From an uncultured Treponema sp. (lineage in GTDB: Bacteria; Spirochaetota; Spirochaetia; Treponematales; Treponemataceae), in the NCBI RefSeq assembly GCF_946187725.1, contig NZ_CAMHSK010000004.1, positions 94,853 through 158,852 of the forward strand: DNA of 64,000 nt. The letters run 5' to 3'. The translations under genes were made by a program, and so were the position numbers. The first letter of the stretch is position 1. Each line of letters begins with the position of its first letter. Positions 24,330 through 32,701 of the stretch are shown piece by piece. The notes below the pieces were generated by a model. That model saw only the letters and a program-made list of their open reading frames with translations, did no database searches and had not been told where the DNA came from.

Positions 24330-24932
24330 TTAAAAAATTCTGTACATTTGAAAAAGTTCCTTGTTATTTTTTGAAAGGTGTGCGGGTGTATCAAGCAGCT
24401 TGAAATTGTGCGTTTGATAGAAGTCAATCAATTTCGTCTTGTTTTCACATTCAAGAAAAACGGTTCTTCCGCCAATCAAACTTTGTATGAATCTAACCTG
24501 TGTCAAAGTGATTTCCATCAAATCTTGGCCGGTAATGCTTTGAGAATTTGGGTTGAAATTTCTTCCGAACTGAGCAAGAAGAATTGCAGGACAGTTATAA
24601 GTGTCATTCGTTTCGTCAAAATGCGAATAAAGTTTTAAAGTCTTCTTTTCCGAATTGGAAAGCCCAGCCTGTGGAATTCTCAGAATTTTGGATGCAAGCG
24701 TAAAATACCCTGCAAAATCAATTTCTGAATCAGAAATATCCTTTGAGATGATGTAAGTGACAGATGTTCTGAGTTTTGTTGATTGAACGGCTTTGTTTTT
24801 CAGAAAGAATTCAACATCAGCGTTTAACGAACTAAATGAATCCGCTAAGAGATTAAAAAACTGCTCGCCGTCTGAATAGCTCAGAATTTCGTCAAGACGC
24901 TGAATATTATAAGTGTTATTGATTGTTTCCAT
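24330..24932 (-). CDS. GNAT-family acetyltransferase, likely toxin of a type II pair
   Basis: 200 residues. The C-terminal half has a GNAT-like core: CPAILLAQFGRNFN, then QSITGQDLMEITLTQV at the acetyl-CoA loop (degenerate QxxGxG), GGRTVFLECENKTKLIDFY and the closing HNFKLL. Such proteins acetylate aminoacyl-tRNA or small amines; TacT/AtaT-type toxins do the former. The ATG lies 17 bases inside the upstream 61-codon gene in another frame, the translational coupling expected of antitoxin-toxin pairs. Toxicity is inferred from arrangement. Confidence 0.72.
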   Translation of the reverse strand: METINNTYNIQRLDEILSYSDGEQFFNLLADSFSSLNADVEFFLKNKAVQSTKLRTSVTYIISKDISDSEIDFAGYFTLASKILRIPQAGLSNSEKKTLKLYSHFDETNDTYNCPAILLAQFGRNFNPNSQSITGQDLMEITLTQVRFIQSLIGGRTVFLECENKTKLIDFYQTHNFKLLDTPAHLSKNNKELFQMYRIF

Positions 24933-25101
24933 TCAGTTTCTTGCTTATGATGGCTGCCATGCGTTCTTTTGAAATCTGGTTAGCTCTTACAGTTGAATTA
25001 TACGCTGCGTTAGAAGAAGAATTTGCAAGCATAGAAACGAAAGCCTTTGCTTCTTTTTTTGAGTCGATATAAAATGTTTTAGAAAGGCTTGAAGTTGCCA
25101 T
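24916..25101 (-). CDS. Small protein upstream of the GNAT gene, likely antitoxin
   Basis: 61 residues: a short beta-like start (SSLSKTFYIDS), an alpha-helical middle (KKEAKAFVSMLANSS) and a basic tail. AGGAGG six bases before the ATG is one of the strongest ribosome binding sites in the window, as expected for an antitoxin made in excess. The 3' end overlaps the toxin start by 17 bases. No known antitoxin family is recognised. Confidence 0.65.
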   Translation of the reverse strand: MATSSLSKTFYIDSKKEAKAFVSMLANSSSNAAYNSTVRANQISKERMAAIISKKLNGNNQ

Positions 25102-25174
25102 TTTCCACCTCCTTGCGGTTTTAATATAACAAAACGGTTTCCTGCCGTCAAGTAAACAATCCTTTTTCCTTTTT

Positions 25175-25203
25175 TTAACTTTCTATTCTCACTTTCCGAT
25201 AAT
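25175..25203 (+). promoter_or_regulatory. Promoter for the leaderless 25210 lipoprotein gene
   Basis: TTAACT (25175-25180), 17-base spacer, GATAAT (25198-25203), six bases to the ATG at 25210. No Shine-Dalgarno sequence. Confidence 0.5.
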
Positions 25204-25209
25204 ATTTCT

Positions 25210-26358
25210 ATGAAATTGTCGAAACTTTGTCTTGTTGTTTTTGGAATGTGCGTGCTTCTTTCGGGCTGCGGTAAAAAAAATGTCTCCATGCACAAAAACC
25301 GTAAAATCGACCTTGAGATGGCACAAAAATCCAGCGACCACAAATGGTTCTATTTTTCAAATGACTCCTTCGCTGAAATTGACTTGCCTCAGCACTCGCA
25401 GATTCATTCTCTAAAACCATGGACTGAAAGCATCAGAATTTGCGACGGAAATGTTGCCGCTGACGGAAAGGCGATAATGCTTGTAAATCATCTTGGAGCA
25501 CTTACTTTCGATTCAAGCGACAATCCGCTTTTAATACAGGATTACCAGCTTTTTTCAGATTCGACTGCGGGAAATCTTGTCTTTGAAAGCGATGTTCCGT
25601 ATTTCACGCTCGTAAAAAACTCTTTCTTCAACAAGAATGGCGGAAATCCGAATCAGAGCCATATCATCCGTCTTTCACCTGAACAGAAAATGTTTTTCCC
25701 GGTTGTCACTTATGGCGAACTTAATATTGAACAGTCGGGCGAAGTTACAAGCACATTTTTTGACGGTACGGACTGGTTCAGTTCTGTCAAATCGACAAAA
25801 AACAATAAAGTTACCTTCCATTATATTAAGTGGAAATCGCTCGTGGATTTGGCTTCGGTTCAGCCATTTTCTTCGGCACAAAGCACGGGCAGCATCTCAG
25901 TTTCAGAAATTTCCGAATCCAGCTACAGAAATTTGGTCACGCCGGAAGATTTTTCAAAGGCACCGTTGCGGCTTAAAAATCTTCTCAAATCGATTCCGAA
26001 TAATTTCAGTTTCGTTCTCACTTGCCGTGATGCGGGCGGCTCTTCTCCGCGATATTTTTCAAACGGCCTGACCGATGACGGAACTGCGGCCAACGCAATC
26101 ATCAAAGACAATTGGGTTTGTGCGGTTTTTGGTGACGGCACAACTTATTTTGCAGGTGCAGTTGACGGCTTCCCGCTTATCAACAATGGAAAAACCGTTG
26201 CATTCCGCTTGCCCAAATTGCCTCGCCGTTATTCTTATCAGGCTTTTGCAATCAGCGGAAAATATTTAATCGTTGCCTGGGAAGAAAGTGACTTTTACAA
26301 GACCGGTCGTGCAGGATTTTTGACCGTCGATATGGAAAAATTGTTCTATTCAAAGTAA
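25210..26358 (+). CDS. Hypothetical lipoprotein
   Basis: 382 residues with a signal peptide and lipobox LSGC at about residue 20. The body is beta-rich, with many short hydrophobic strands and turns (FYFSNDSFAEIDLP, LIVAWEESDFYKTG), suggesting a propeller or sandwich, but I recognise no named domain. It has a leaderless-type promoter. The secreted 26382 gene follows after 23 bases and may be co-transcribed. Confidence 0.75.
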   Translation: MKLSKLCLVVFGMCVLLSGCGKKNVSMHKNRKIDLEMAQKSSDHKWFYFSNDSFAEIDLPQHSQIHSLKPWTESIRICDGNVAADGKAIMLVNHLGALTFDSSDNPLLIQDYQLFSDSTAGNLVFESDVPYFTLVKNSFFNKNGGNPNQSHIIRLSPEQKMFFPVVTYGELNIEQSGEVTSTFFDGTDWFSSVKSTKNNKVTFHYIKWKSLVDLASVQPFSSAQSTGSISVSEISESSYRNLVTPEDFSKAPLRLKNLLKSIPNNFSFVLTCRDAGGSSPRYFSNGLTDDGTAANAIIKDNWVCAVFGDGTTYFAGAVDGFPLINNGKTVAFRLPKLPRRYSYQAFAISGKYLIVAWEESDFYKTGRAGFLTVDMEKLFYSK

Positions 26359-26381
26359 AATAGGGCATGAGAAAATAGCCT

Positions 26382-27101
26382 ATGCGAAAGATTGTCGTTT
26401 TGTCATCAATTTTTCTGTTTTCTCTTTCATTTCTTTCTGCTCAGGAAGAGCCTGTTCCATCAGAAGAACCTGCGGAATCAGTGTCATTTTTTTCACAAAT
26501 CGATAAATCGCTTTTCTTTACGGCAGGTCCCAATCTTCTTCTCAACACGGACTCTTCCACAAAATCCGCTCCAAGCCCAGTCATGTATTCTCTTGGAATT
26601 GGCGGTGATTTTTCTTTTGTAAATGGTCTGCTTTTACAAACACACGCTTCTTTTTTTACGAATTATTATCTCTGGGATGGGGAAAATGCCCGTCCAGCTG
26701 AAGTCGAAAATCGCACTGCAACGGCTCTATCGTTCATGCTTGATTTGACCGGCGGATACACATTTAATCTTGATGAAGGCAAAAAGCATCTTCTTTCTGT
26801 TGCGGGCGGCTTAGGCTTTTTATTTCGCCATGCACTTCTTTCAAATGGAGTCGATGCGGATGAGCTGAACCGTGAAACAGGCAGTTCTGCGGGCGATGAT
26901 GTTTCAGACATAAATGGCACTTTTTTCAGCGATTTGAATTTTCTGTACCCGGAATTCGCATTTTCTTATTCATACATCCTTTCTGAAACCTGGAAAGCTG
27001 GCGCTGAATTCCGCACTTATCTTCCAATTGGCGCGCTTGCAAATGGACATGGCGTTGACGGCATGATTTTTTCTCTTGCCGCAAAACTCAATTATCGTTA
27101 A
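26382..27101 (+). CDS. Putative outer-membrane beta-barrel protein
   Basis: 239 residues. Signal peptide likely cleaved after FLSAQ. It then has an acidic, Pro/Glu-rich linker followed by alternating amphipathic strands (VMYSLGIGGDFSFVNGLLLQTHASFF, quoted in part, and FAFSYSYILSETWKAG) and ends in YR after a strand. This fits a small eight- to ten-stranded barrel. Function unknown; it probably sits with the lipoprotein encoded just upstream. The stop runs into the T-tract of the minus-strand terminator. Confidence 0.7.
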   Translation: MRKIVVLSSIFLFSLSFLSAQEEPVPSEEPAESVSFFSQIDKSLFFTAGPNLLLNTDSSTKSAPSPVMYSLGIGGDFSFVNGLLLQTHASFFTNYYLWDGENARPAEVENRTATALSFMLDLTGGYTFNLDEGKKHLLSVAGGLGFLFRHALLSNGVDADELNRETGSSAGDDVSDINGTFFSDLNFLYPEFAFSYSYILSETWKAGAEFRTYLPIGALANGHGVDGMIFSLAAKLNYR

Positions 27102-27125
27102 AAAAAACTCCCCATGAGCGGGGAG
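27099..27125 (-). terminator. Terminator for the cyclic-nucleotide-binding gene
   Basis: Stem CTCCCC/GGGGAG with a six-base loop, followed on the minus strand by eight or nine T. Its T-tract overlaps the stop codon of the convergent plus-strand gene. Confidence 0.78.
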
Positions 27126-27132
27126 CTTGAAA

Positions 27133-28377
27133 TTACTTGTTTTTTGAATCTGAGCGGGTCTCAACGATTCGCTGCATATCGGCAATGTTGCTGACAAGAA
27201 TGTAATTGTCAAACATTTCGATTTTGTGCGAAGCTACGAAACGCTTTAACTCGTCTTTTACTACGCTTGGTGGCAATCCTGACCAGTGAATGATGTCTGA
27301 TTCCGTAACATTGAACTTTCGCCTTCGGTCAGCACCAGGTGTGTTGCCGTTCATTTCGTTGAACATACAGAAGACATCTGCCAGACGAGCCTGTGGATCT
27401 GAGATTACGAGAATTCGGAGTCTGCGCTTTTGATCGTAGATTCGTTTGCAGAAAATCTTGAGCAAAATGAGTGCAAGCTGCGGATTGCCTGTGATGAGCA
27501 TTTCAAAGTTTGCCTTGTTGAATTCGAGACACTCAACATGACCTTTTGCAACGCAGGTTGCCGAGCGCGGTGTGTTGTCAAGAATTGCCATTTCGCCGAA
27601 GAATTCACCGGGCTTTAGAATGTCGAGATTCTTGTTGGATTCATTGATGCATTTTGTGAGCTGAACGGCACCGTCCTGAATGAGATAGAAGGTTTCGCCA
27701 CGCTCGAATTCAGTGATGATGACCTGACCGTTTTCGTAAACTTTCTGGAATCGTTTGAATGCCGGAAGATCAAACATTTTGATTGAAGAGCCGAGAGCAG
27801 CCGTAGCGGACAAATCAGAAGTTTCGGAACTTGTGATGCCCTTTTTAACATAGGCATTTGATTTAAGGAGCATTTCCTTGAGTTCTTTATTGGTGACTTC
27901 AGATGGATACAATTTGAGGTAGGTTTTGCAGACATCTTCGCAACTCTGCCATTCTTCGTCATTGTAGAACGCTTTTGCAACACTAAAGAGGCCGTCCATC
28001 TGGTTGAAACTTTCGTTATTGTTCAGTACGGATTCTGTTTTTTTGTGAATCTGTCGCAACTGATTTGAGAATACTCGAAGCATCTTCATGATGAGCTGCT
28101 TGTTGTTGCTGAACATCATTTCAAATTCCTGAGATGTCATTGAAATACAAACGGCATCATCGAGCGTCATGACGGTTTCTTCGCGTGGAAAATGGCCGAT
28201 TGCTGATTTTACACCAAAAAACTCACCCTGTTTGATTTGTTCTGAAATCTGCGCGCGGGTTTCGACATCTGTAGTAGTGATGTTTGCATGACCTTTCTGA
28301 AGAATAAAAACGCGGTCATCAGTATCGCCTTCAAAATAGATAATTGAACCCTTTGTATATGAAATCGCTTTAGGCAT
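27133..28377 (-). CDS. Dual cyclic-nucleotide-binding domain protein
   Basis: 414 residues. Two CAP-ED domains: residues about 5-120 (GSIIYFEGDTDDRVFILQKGHANI) and about 205-320 (GQVIITEFERGETFYLIQDGAVQL, then GEFFGEMAILDNTPRSATCVA), only parts quoted. The second keeps the phosphate-cassette FGEMAILDNTPRSA well; the first has FGVKSAIGHFPREETV and looks weaker. A helical linker joins them. The last about 80 residues (DIIHWSGLPPSVVKDELKRF) look like a winged helix. It is probably a cAMP-type sensor and transcription regulator, as conserved in treponemes. Confidence 0.88.
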   Translation of the reverse strand: MPKAISYTKGSIIYFEGDTDDRVFILQKGHANITTTDVETRAQISEQIKQGEFFGVKSAIGHFPREETVMTLDDAVCISMTSQEFEMMFSNNKQLIMKMLRVFSNQLRQIHKKTESVLNNNESFNQMDGLFSVAKAFYNDEEWQSCEDVCKTYLKLYPSEVTNKELKEMLLKSNAYVKKGITSSETSDLSATAALGSSIKMFDLPAFKRFQKVYENGQVIITEFERGETFYLIQDGAVQLTKCINESNKNLDILKPGEFFGEMAILDNTPRSATCVAKGHVECLEFNKANFEMLITGNPQLALILLKIFCKRIYDQKRRLRILVISDPQARLADVFCMFNEMNGNTPGADRRRKFNVTESDIIHWSGLPPSVVKDELKRFVASHKIEMFDNYILVSNIADMQRIVETRSDSKNK

Positions 28378-28452
28378 CTTGTTTTGCGCTCCTGATTCTT
28401 AAATCAAAGATAAAATATCAGCACTAGTATAACATAAGATTCATTTTTATGC

Positions 28453-28458
28453 TATTAT
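28453..28458 (+). promoter_or_regulatory. -10 element of the leaderless PHP gene
   Basis: TATTAT ends seven bases before the ATG at 28466; no ribosome binding site lies between. The -35 is not clear. Confidence 0.4.
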
Positions 28459-28465
28459 TTTTTGC

Positions 28466-29347
28466 ATGATAGACCTACATTCTCATTCATCTGCTTCGGA
28501 CGGAATTTTTTCTCCAAAAGAATCCGCAGAGTACGCAATACAAAAAAATCTGAAAGTCTGGGCTTTGACCGACCATGATACAGTTGATGGACTTTCTGAA
28601 GCGGCAAAAACCTGTGCCGCAAGCGGAACCGAAATGATTTTTGTGCCGGGAATCGAAGTGAATGTCCGCTGGCCGACAGGTGAATTCCATCTTCTTGGGC
28701 TTGGACTTCGTAAATATTCAGAGGAATTAAGGGATTTGACCGCTGATTTGACAGAGAGCCGCCGCCGCCGAAATCAGGAAATCGTTGAAAAAATGAACAA
28801 GGACGGCATTGAAGTCACTTTGGAAGAAATTGAGGCGATGTTTTCCGAAAGTCAGCTTGGACGGCCGCATTTTGCAGCATATCTTGTCAAAATCGGGAAG
28901 GTAAAGCGTGTGCAGGAAGCATTTGACCGCTTTTTAGGCAAGGGCAGACCGTATCATGTTAATCATGAGGGAGCGGATTTGGATGTGGCCGTTGAAGCAA
29001 TAAAAAGTTCTGGCGGAATCCCCGTTCTTGCGCACCCGCTTTCACTTTATGTTTCCTGGGGCAAAATGGATGAAACCATCGAAAAAATCAGAAATCACGG
29101 TGTTGCAGGCCTTGAAGCATGGCATCCGGCCGCAAGAATCAACGAAGGCTATAAATTAGAAGAACTTGCCAAAAAACTCGGAATGTTTGTCACGGCTGGA
29201 AGCGATTTTCATGGCAAAGGCGTGCGTGCTGACCGTCATTTGGGAAAGACCAGCGGCGACCGAAAAATAGACGACCGTTTCTGGTTTGAAGAACTCGCCC
29301 CGCATTTGGGTGATTTTGATTATCGGGAAACGGAATGGTGTAATTAG
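28466..29347 (+). CDS. PHP domain phosphoesterase (RNase AM/YciV type)
   Basis: 293 residues. Metal-binding PHP motifs are all present: DLHSHSSASDG at the N-terminus, LTDHDTVDG, PGIEVNV, VLAHPLSLY and GSDFHGKG. Members hydrolyse 3',5'-nucleoside bisphosphates and act as 5'-3' exonucleases on short RNA. It uses a leaderless-type promoter. A family A-like GC-rich stretch separates it from the convergent rpoN. Exact substrate is inferred from the family. Confidence 0.9.
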   Translation: MIDLHSHSSASDGIFSPKESAEYAIQKNLKVWALTDHDTVDGLSEAAKTCAASGTEMIFVPGIEVNVRWPTGEFHLLGLGLRKYSEELRDLTADLTESRRRRNQEIVEKMNKDGIEVTLEEIEAMFSESQLGRPHFAAYLVKIGKVKRVQEAFDRFLGKGRPYHVNHEGADLDVAVEAIKSSGGIPVLAHPLSLYVSWGKMDETIEKIRNHGVAGLEAWHPAARINEGYKLEELAKKLGMFVTAGSDFHGKGVRADRHLGKTSGDRKIDDRFWFEELAPHLGDFDYRETEWCN

Positions 29348-29350
29348 CAA

Positions 29351-29437
29351 TTGGGCGGGGAAAGCCTTACCCTCGCTCCAACCGCTTCGCGTTTTTCGCT
29401 ACCCCTTCTCCTGGGGCTGTGCCCCAAGCCCCCTATC
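29351..29437 (-). repeat. GC-rich intergenic element, possible divergent family A copy
   Basis: Lies between convergent genes. On the minus strand it has GGGGCACAGCCCC, AGCGAAAAACGCGAAGCGG and GGAGCGAGGG. The GAGCG/GCGAAGCGG words fit family A, but the full block order is not kept. A GGGGC/GCCCC hairpin could end transcription, though no T-run follows. Confidence 0.4.
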
Positions 29438-31088
29438 TCTCATAGCTTGAATTTATGTTCAGCTCGGTGCGGTATTTGGCTACGGTGCGGCGGGCTACTT
29501 TTATTCCTTTGGCGGCGAGAATGTCTGAAATCTTCTGGTCGGAAAGGGCTTTTTTGTCGTTTTTGTGCTCTTCAAGAATTGCGGCGATTTCGTATTTTAC
29601 GCTTTCTTTTGAAATTGGTGCATTTTGCGTGCTGGCAGATGAAGTTTCGCCCGAAACCGTGCCATTTTCTGCTGAGTCTTGCTTTTCTTCCTTTATAGAA
29701 GTTTTTGTGCTTGATACTGCGTTCGTAAAAAAGTAGCTGATTGGAAAAATTCCCCATTCGCAGGAAAGATATTTTGAATTTGCCATGCGTGAGATTGTTG
29801 CTTCGTGTACACCGAGTTTTTCTGCGATGTCTTTTTGTCTGAGCGGAGCCAAAAATCTAGCTCCCTTGCGGAAAAATTCTGCTTGTGCGGCAACAATTTC
29901 CTGTGCGGCTTTTAAAATCGTGCTTTCACGGTATAAAACGCTTTCGATAAAGACTTTTGCTTCATTCACGCTGTTCCGTGCGAATTTAAGTTCTGCTTTT
30001 TTGCGTTCAGCCTGCTCGCTTGTATCGCCGTCCATTAATTCAGTGGAATTTATTAGAGAAGTGTATTCTTTTGAAATTTGAAGTTTTGGAAGAAATTCGC
30101 GTGCAAAGGTGACGGTAAATTCAGGGCTTTCATCATCGTTTGAATCCTGCTGAATATGACCTGATTCTTCCAAATCATTTTGCTGTGCTAATGCGGAATT
30201 TCTTGTGACGATAACATCTGGTGCTATAAAGTGCGACTGTGCTGTTCCAAAGTTACGCGCTGGATAAGGGTCAAGTCTTCGGATAAAATCCAGAGAAAGT
30301 TCAATTTCTTCTATCGTAATGTCATCTTTTGAGAGCTGAATTTCACCATCAGGATTGAATTTTAGTTTTTTCTGTGCGGCAATGTAATCTGTAATCTTTT
30401 TTTGAATTTTCTGCGGCTGTGGCGGATTCAAAAAAGCGAAATGTTCTTGTGATTCTAGTAAAAAAAGTGCGAGATTCGGAGCAAGCCCGGAAATCTTGGC
30501 CTGAACCGAAAGACTTTCAAGAAAATTATTCGTGCAGCAGCCGGCCGGATCAAGATTCTGTACAATTGAAAGGCATTTTTTAAGGAAAGCACCTGTTTGA
30601 TTTGGTTCATCGGGTTTTAAAAATGAGATTGGTGCTAGAATATGGAATCCTTTTTCGTCGAGGTTATAAATCAGTTTTTCACACAGGGATTTTTCATCTT
30701 CTGAAAGGTTCATGGAGTTGAGCTGATGCAGAAGATGGTCGGTCAGAGGCTCCCGCTCGTCGGCATTGCTTTCAAGTGCCGCCTGAAAATTATCGCTTGC
30801 CGCACTTCCGTTCGCCGAAGCTGTTCCGTAATGCGTGTTGTCTGAAAAACGGGAATTATTTGCAATCTGTGTATGTGATGAAGCAACTCCCGATTCGAGA
30901 GAGTCAGATTTTATTTCTAAGGCGGGATGCTTTTCTGCAAAAGAATAGATTTCGTTCCGCAAATCAGCAGATGACATTGAAAGCAGGTTGAGCGACATAA
31001 TCTGCGCTTGACTCATTCTTTGTGATTGAACTTGAGCCATGCTTTGAGAAGTTCGCTGCTGCATCGACATCTGCGGGAAATCTGGCAT
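29433..31088 (-). CDS. rpoN: RNA polymerase sigma-54 factor
   Basis: 551 residues. Region I is Gln/Met/Ser-rich (MSQAQIMSLNLLSMSS). The central core-binding part includes LDPAGCCTNNFLESL. The C-terminus has the helix-turn-helix (RQKDIAEKLGVHEATISRM) and the RpoN box ARRTVAKYRTELNI; the last box residue differs slightly from the common ARRTVAKYRE. I place the start at ATG 31088, because a perfect TATAAT ends six bases before it; a TTG five codons upstream is unlikely. It needs bacterial enhancer-binding proteins, none of which lies in this window. Confidence 0.93.
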   Translation of the reverse strand: MPDFPQMSMQQRTSQSMAQVQSQRMSQAQIMSLNLLSMSSADLRNEIYSFAEKHPALEIKSDSLESGVASSHTQIANNSRFSDNTHYGTASANGSAASDNFQAALESNADEREPLTDHLLHQLNSMNLSEDEKSLCEKLIYNLDEKGFHILAPISFLKPDEPNQTGAFLKKCLSIVQNLDPAGCCTNNFLESLSVQAKISGLAPNLALFLLESQEHFAFLNPPQPQKIQKKITDYIAAQKKLKFNPDGEIQLSKDDITIEEIELSLDFIRRLDPYPARNFGTAQSHFIAPDVIVTRNSALAQQNDLEESGHIQQDSNDDESPEFTVTFAREFLPKLQISKEYTSLINSTELMDGDTSEQAERKKAELKFARNSVNEAKVFIESVLYRESTILKAAQEIVAAQAEFFRKGARFLAPLRQKDIAEKLGVHEATISRMANSKYLSCEWGIFPISYFFTNAVSSTKTSIKEEKQDSAENGTVSGETSSASTQNAPISKESVKYEIAAILEEHKNDKKALSDQKISDILAAKGIKVARRTVAKYRTELNINSSYER

Positions 31089-31094
31089 GAAAGT

Positions 31095-31100
31095 ATTATA
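31095..31100 (-). promoter_or_regulatory. -10 element for leaderless rpoN
   Basis: Minus-strand TATAAT with six bases to the ATG at 31088. No Shine-Dalgarno sequence is present. Confidence 0.5.
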
Positions 31101-31137
31101 CAAATGAAAGCGGAAAATTGAAAGTTGTGTTTTAGGC

Positions 31138-31186
31138 GTCTGGGAAACGCTGATTAAGCACGAATGGTTTTAATCAGCATTTCCCG
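31138..31186. repeat. GCTGATT hairpin (family C), copy 2
   Basis: GGGAAACGCTGATTAA pairs with TTAATCAGCATTTCCC with one mismatch, around a loop of about 12 bases. It lies between rpoN and the stop of the DUF1015 gene. It could end minus-strand transcription from DUF1015, though without a clear T-run. Confidence 0.55.
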
Positions 31187-31192
31187 TGGAAT

Positions 31193-32512
31193 TTAGAACA
31201 GTCTTCTTGCCTCGACATAGAAACGCTTTTCACTTGCTTCGCCCATGCTGAACGATTTGCGTGGAAGAACGCCGCGACCGTTGATTGTTGCAAAGAAAGA
31301 GTCTTTTGCAATCGGAGGAAGCAGAATTGAAAGTGCGTTTTCTTGTTTTCCGAGTTTTACAACATCTTCTGTTCCGTGAATGTAGTCGATGTCATTTTTT
31401 TTGTCTTTTGAATGTTCATCAAGATATTCGTCAAGAACCGGCTGAAGTGCGGCAATCGCCAAATCCGTGATTTCAGTCTGCAGGGCACAAAGCTTTTCTT
31501 TTCCGCCCACTGTAGTGATGAATCCGTATCTTGCGCCTTTTGCATTTTTGTCACTAACGAAATCTTCAAGTGCTTTTTCTGAATCGAATGATTTGATTTC
31601 GCCTTCAAGTTTTTCTTCTATAAACAAGATTAAACTTCCGGCATCCTGATTGAAAATTACGCGATGAATCGGTTCGAAGGTAAGACCTTCATCATAAATA
31701 TTGACGATTTCGACAAGGGCGTATCGCACAGGAGAAGATTCGAGTTCTGCTCCAGAAAGCGATTTTTTATGCTCATCCCAGACAGCTTTTGCGGTGGCAA
31801 GCGAGTGATTTCCGTCTCCAACTGCAAAGAGGAAGCAATTTCCTTCGGAATCAGTGCCGTCTTTTGCAAGAGTTGAGAGTGCTTTTTGAAGCAAGTCTTC
31901 TGCTTCTTCGCCTTTGACTGCCCAGCCAGTGATGTGGCCTGAATTGCACATAAGATCGCCGTCATAAACAGGATTGCCTTTTTTTGCAAGAGAAGCCGCT
32001 CCGCCAACGAGCAAATCTTTTGGATCATTTGTAAGAAGCATGATGTGTGGAAGTTCAAGCGATGCACCTGTACGGATTTTCATTCGCGGAGGAATGCGTT
32101 CTGGAACAGTTGCTTCGGTTGCACGAATTAAAGCTTTTGAACCCGGCTTCCATTCGTATTTTTCCAAATCAACTGCAACAACAAGACCTCTTCGTGTTCT
32201 TCCGTATTCAGTTTTTCGCTCAATGTAAATACATTCTTCGCTGGCAGTGAAAATGTCTGAGTCAAGGTAGGATTTCATTGTCTCGTGGATTTTTTTGATT
32301 CTCGAGTCTTCGTCCGGCTCATTCAAGTAGACTTCCGGGAAAATCAAATTCAGCGTAGATGGATTTGAGCCAGCACTTTCGGCAGCTTTTTTCCAATATT
32401 CTTTATCCTGTGTGTACTGGTCACAGGCAATCACCGACCAGGATTTTAAATCAACATTTTTTGGGAGCAGAATTTCAGGAATCTGCACGCCATATTCAGC
32501 AAAATTTTTCAT
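31193..32512 (-). CDS. DUF1015 family protein
   Basis: 439 residues, soluble. Family signature blocks: SVIACDQYTQDKEYWKKAA near the N-terminus, FPEVYLNEPDEDSRIKKI, FAVGDGNHSLATAKAVW near residue 235, and VDYIHGTEDVVKLG-like DIDYIHGTEDVV near the C-terminus. The DGNHS motif is the most conserved part. Function is unknown; it is sometimes found near serine or phosphoserine genes. Start 32512 is chosen because GTGACT-N17-TATAAT ends seven bases before it; the open frame extends 12 codons upstream. Confidence 0.9.
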   Translation of the reverse strand: MKNFAEYGVQIPEILLPKNVDLKSWSVIACDQYTQDKEYWKKAAESAGSNPSTLNLIFPEVYLNEPDEDSRIKKIHETMKSYLDSDIFTASEECIYIERKTEYGRTRRGLVVAVDLEKYEWKPGSKALIRATEATVPERIPPRMKIRTGASLELPHIMLLTNDPKDLLVGGAASLAKKGNPVYDGDLMCNSGHITGWAVKGEEAEDLLQKALSTLAKDGTDSEGNCFLFAVGDGNHSLATAKAVWDEHKKSLSGAELESSPVRYALVEIVNIYDEGLTFEPIHRVIFNQDAGSLILFIEEKLEGEIKSFDSEKALEDFVSDKNAKGARYGFITTVGGKEKLCALQTEITDLAIAALQPVLDEYLDEHSKDKKNDIDYIHGTEDVVKLGKQENALSILLPPIAKDSFFATINGRGVLPRKSFSMGEASEKRFYVEARRLF

Positions 32513-32519
32513 GGGAAAG

Positions 32520-32548
32520 ATTATAGCACATAAAATGTTGGAAGTCAC
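32520..32548 (-). promoter_or_regulatory. Promoter for the leaderless DUF1015 gene
   Basis: On the minus strand GTGACT (32543-32548), 17-base spacer, TATAAT (32520-32525), then seven bases to the ATG at 32512. Confidence 0.62.
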
Positions 32549-32609
32549 CGCACGAAAAGCTGAAAATGGTGAGATTCAATTGGTTGGGTACAAAAAAGTG
32601 TTAGCGCTG

Positions 32610-32698
32610 GTAGCCCCGCCGCAGGCGTTCCGTAGGAATGGAGCGTAAGCGGAAGGGCGGACATAGCGACCCGAAGCGTAGCGTAGGGGAACACCCGT
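32610..32698 (+). repeat. Family A GC-rich dispersed repeat, copy 4
   Basis: TAGCCCCGCCGCAGGCGTTC, then AGGAATGGAGCG, TAAGCGGAAGGGCGGACATA, GCGACCCGAAGCG. It matches copy 2 through GGAAGGGCGGA and copy 1 through CATAGCGAC. It ends seven bases before the sulP stop codon. Confidence 0.78.
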
Positions 32699-32701
32699 TT
32701 A

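Noticed and set aside
25637..26071. Long alternative-frame ORFs inside the lipoprotein and GH13 genes (also 56427-57137 and 58069-58584)
   Set aside because: They lie wholly inside well-supported genes, have skewed composition (Ser/Gln/Lys or Cys/Val-rich) and no motifs; they are shadows of the real coding frame.
29400..29430. GGGGC/GCCCC hairpin as rpoN or PHP terminator
   Set aside because: No T-run follows on either strand; it is better described as part of the GC-rich intergenic element.
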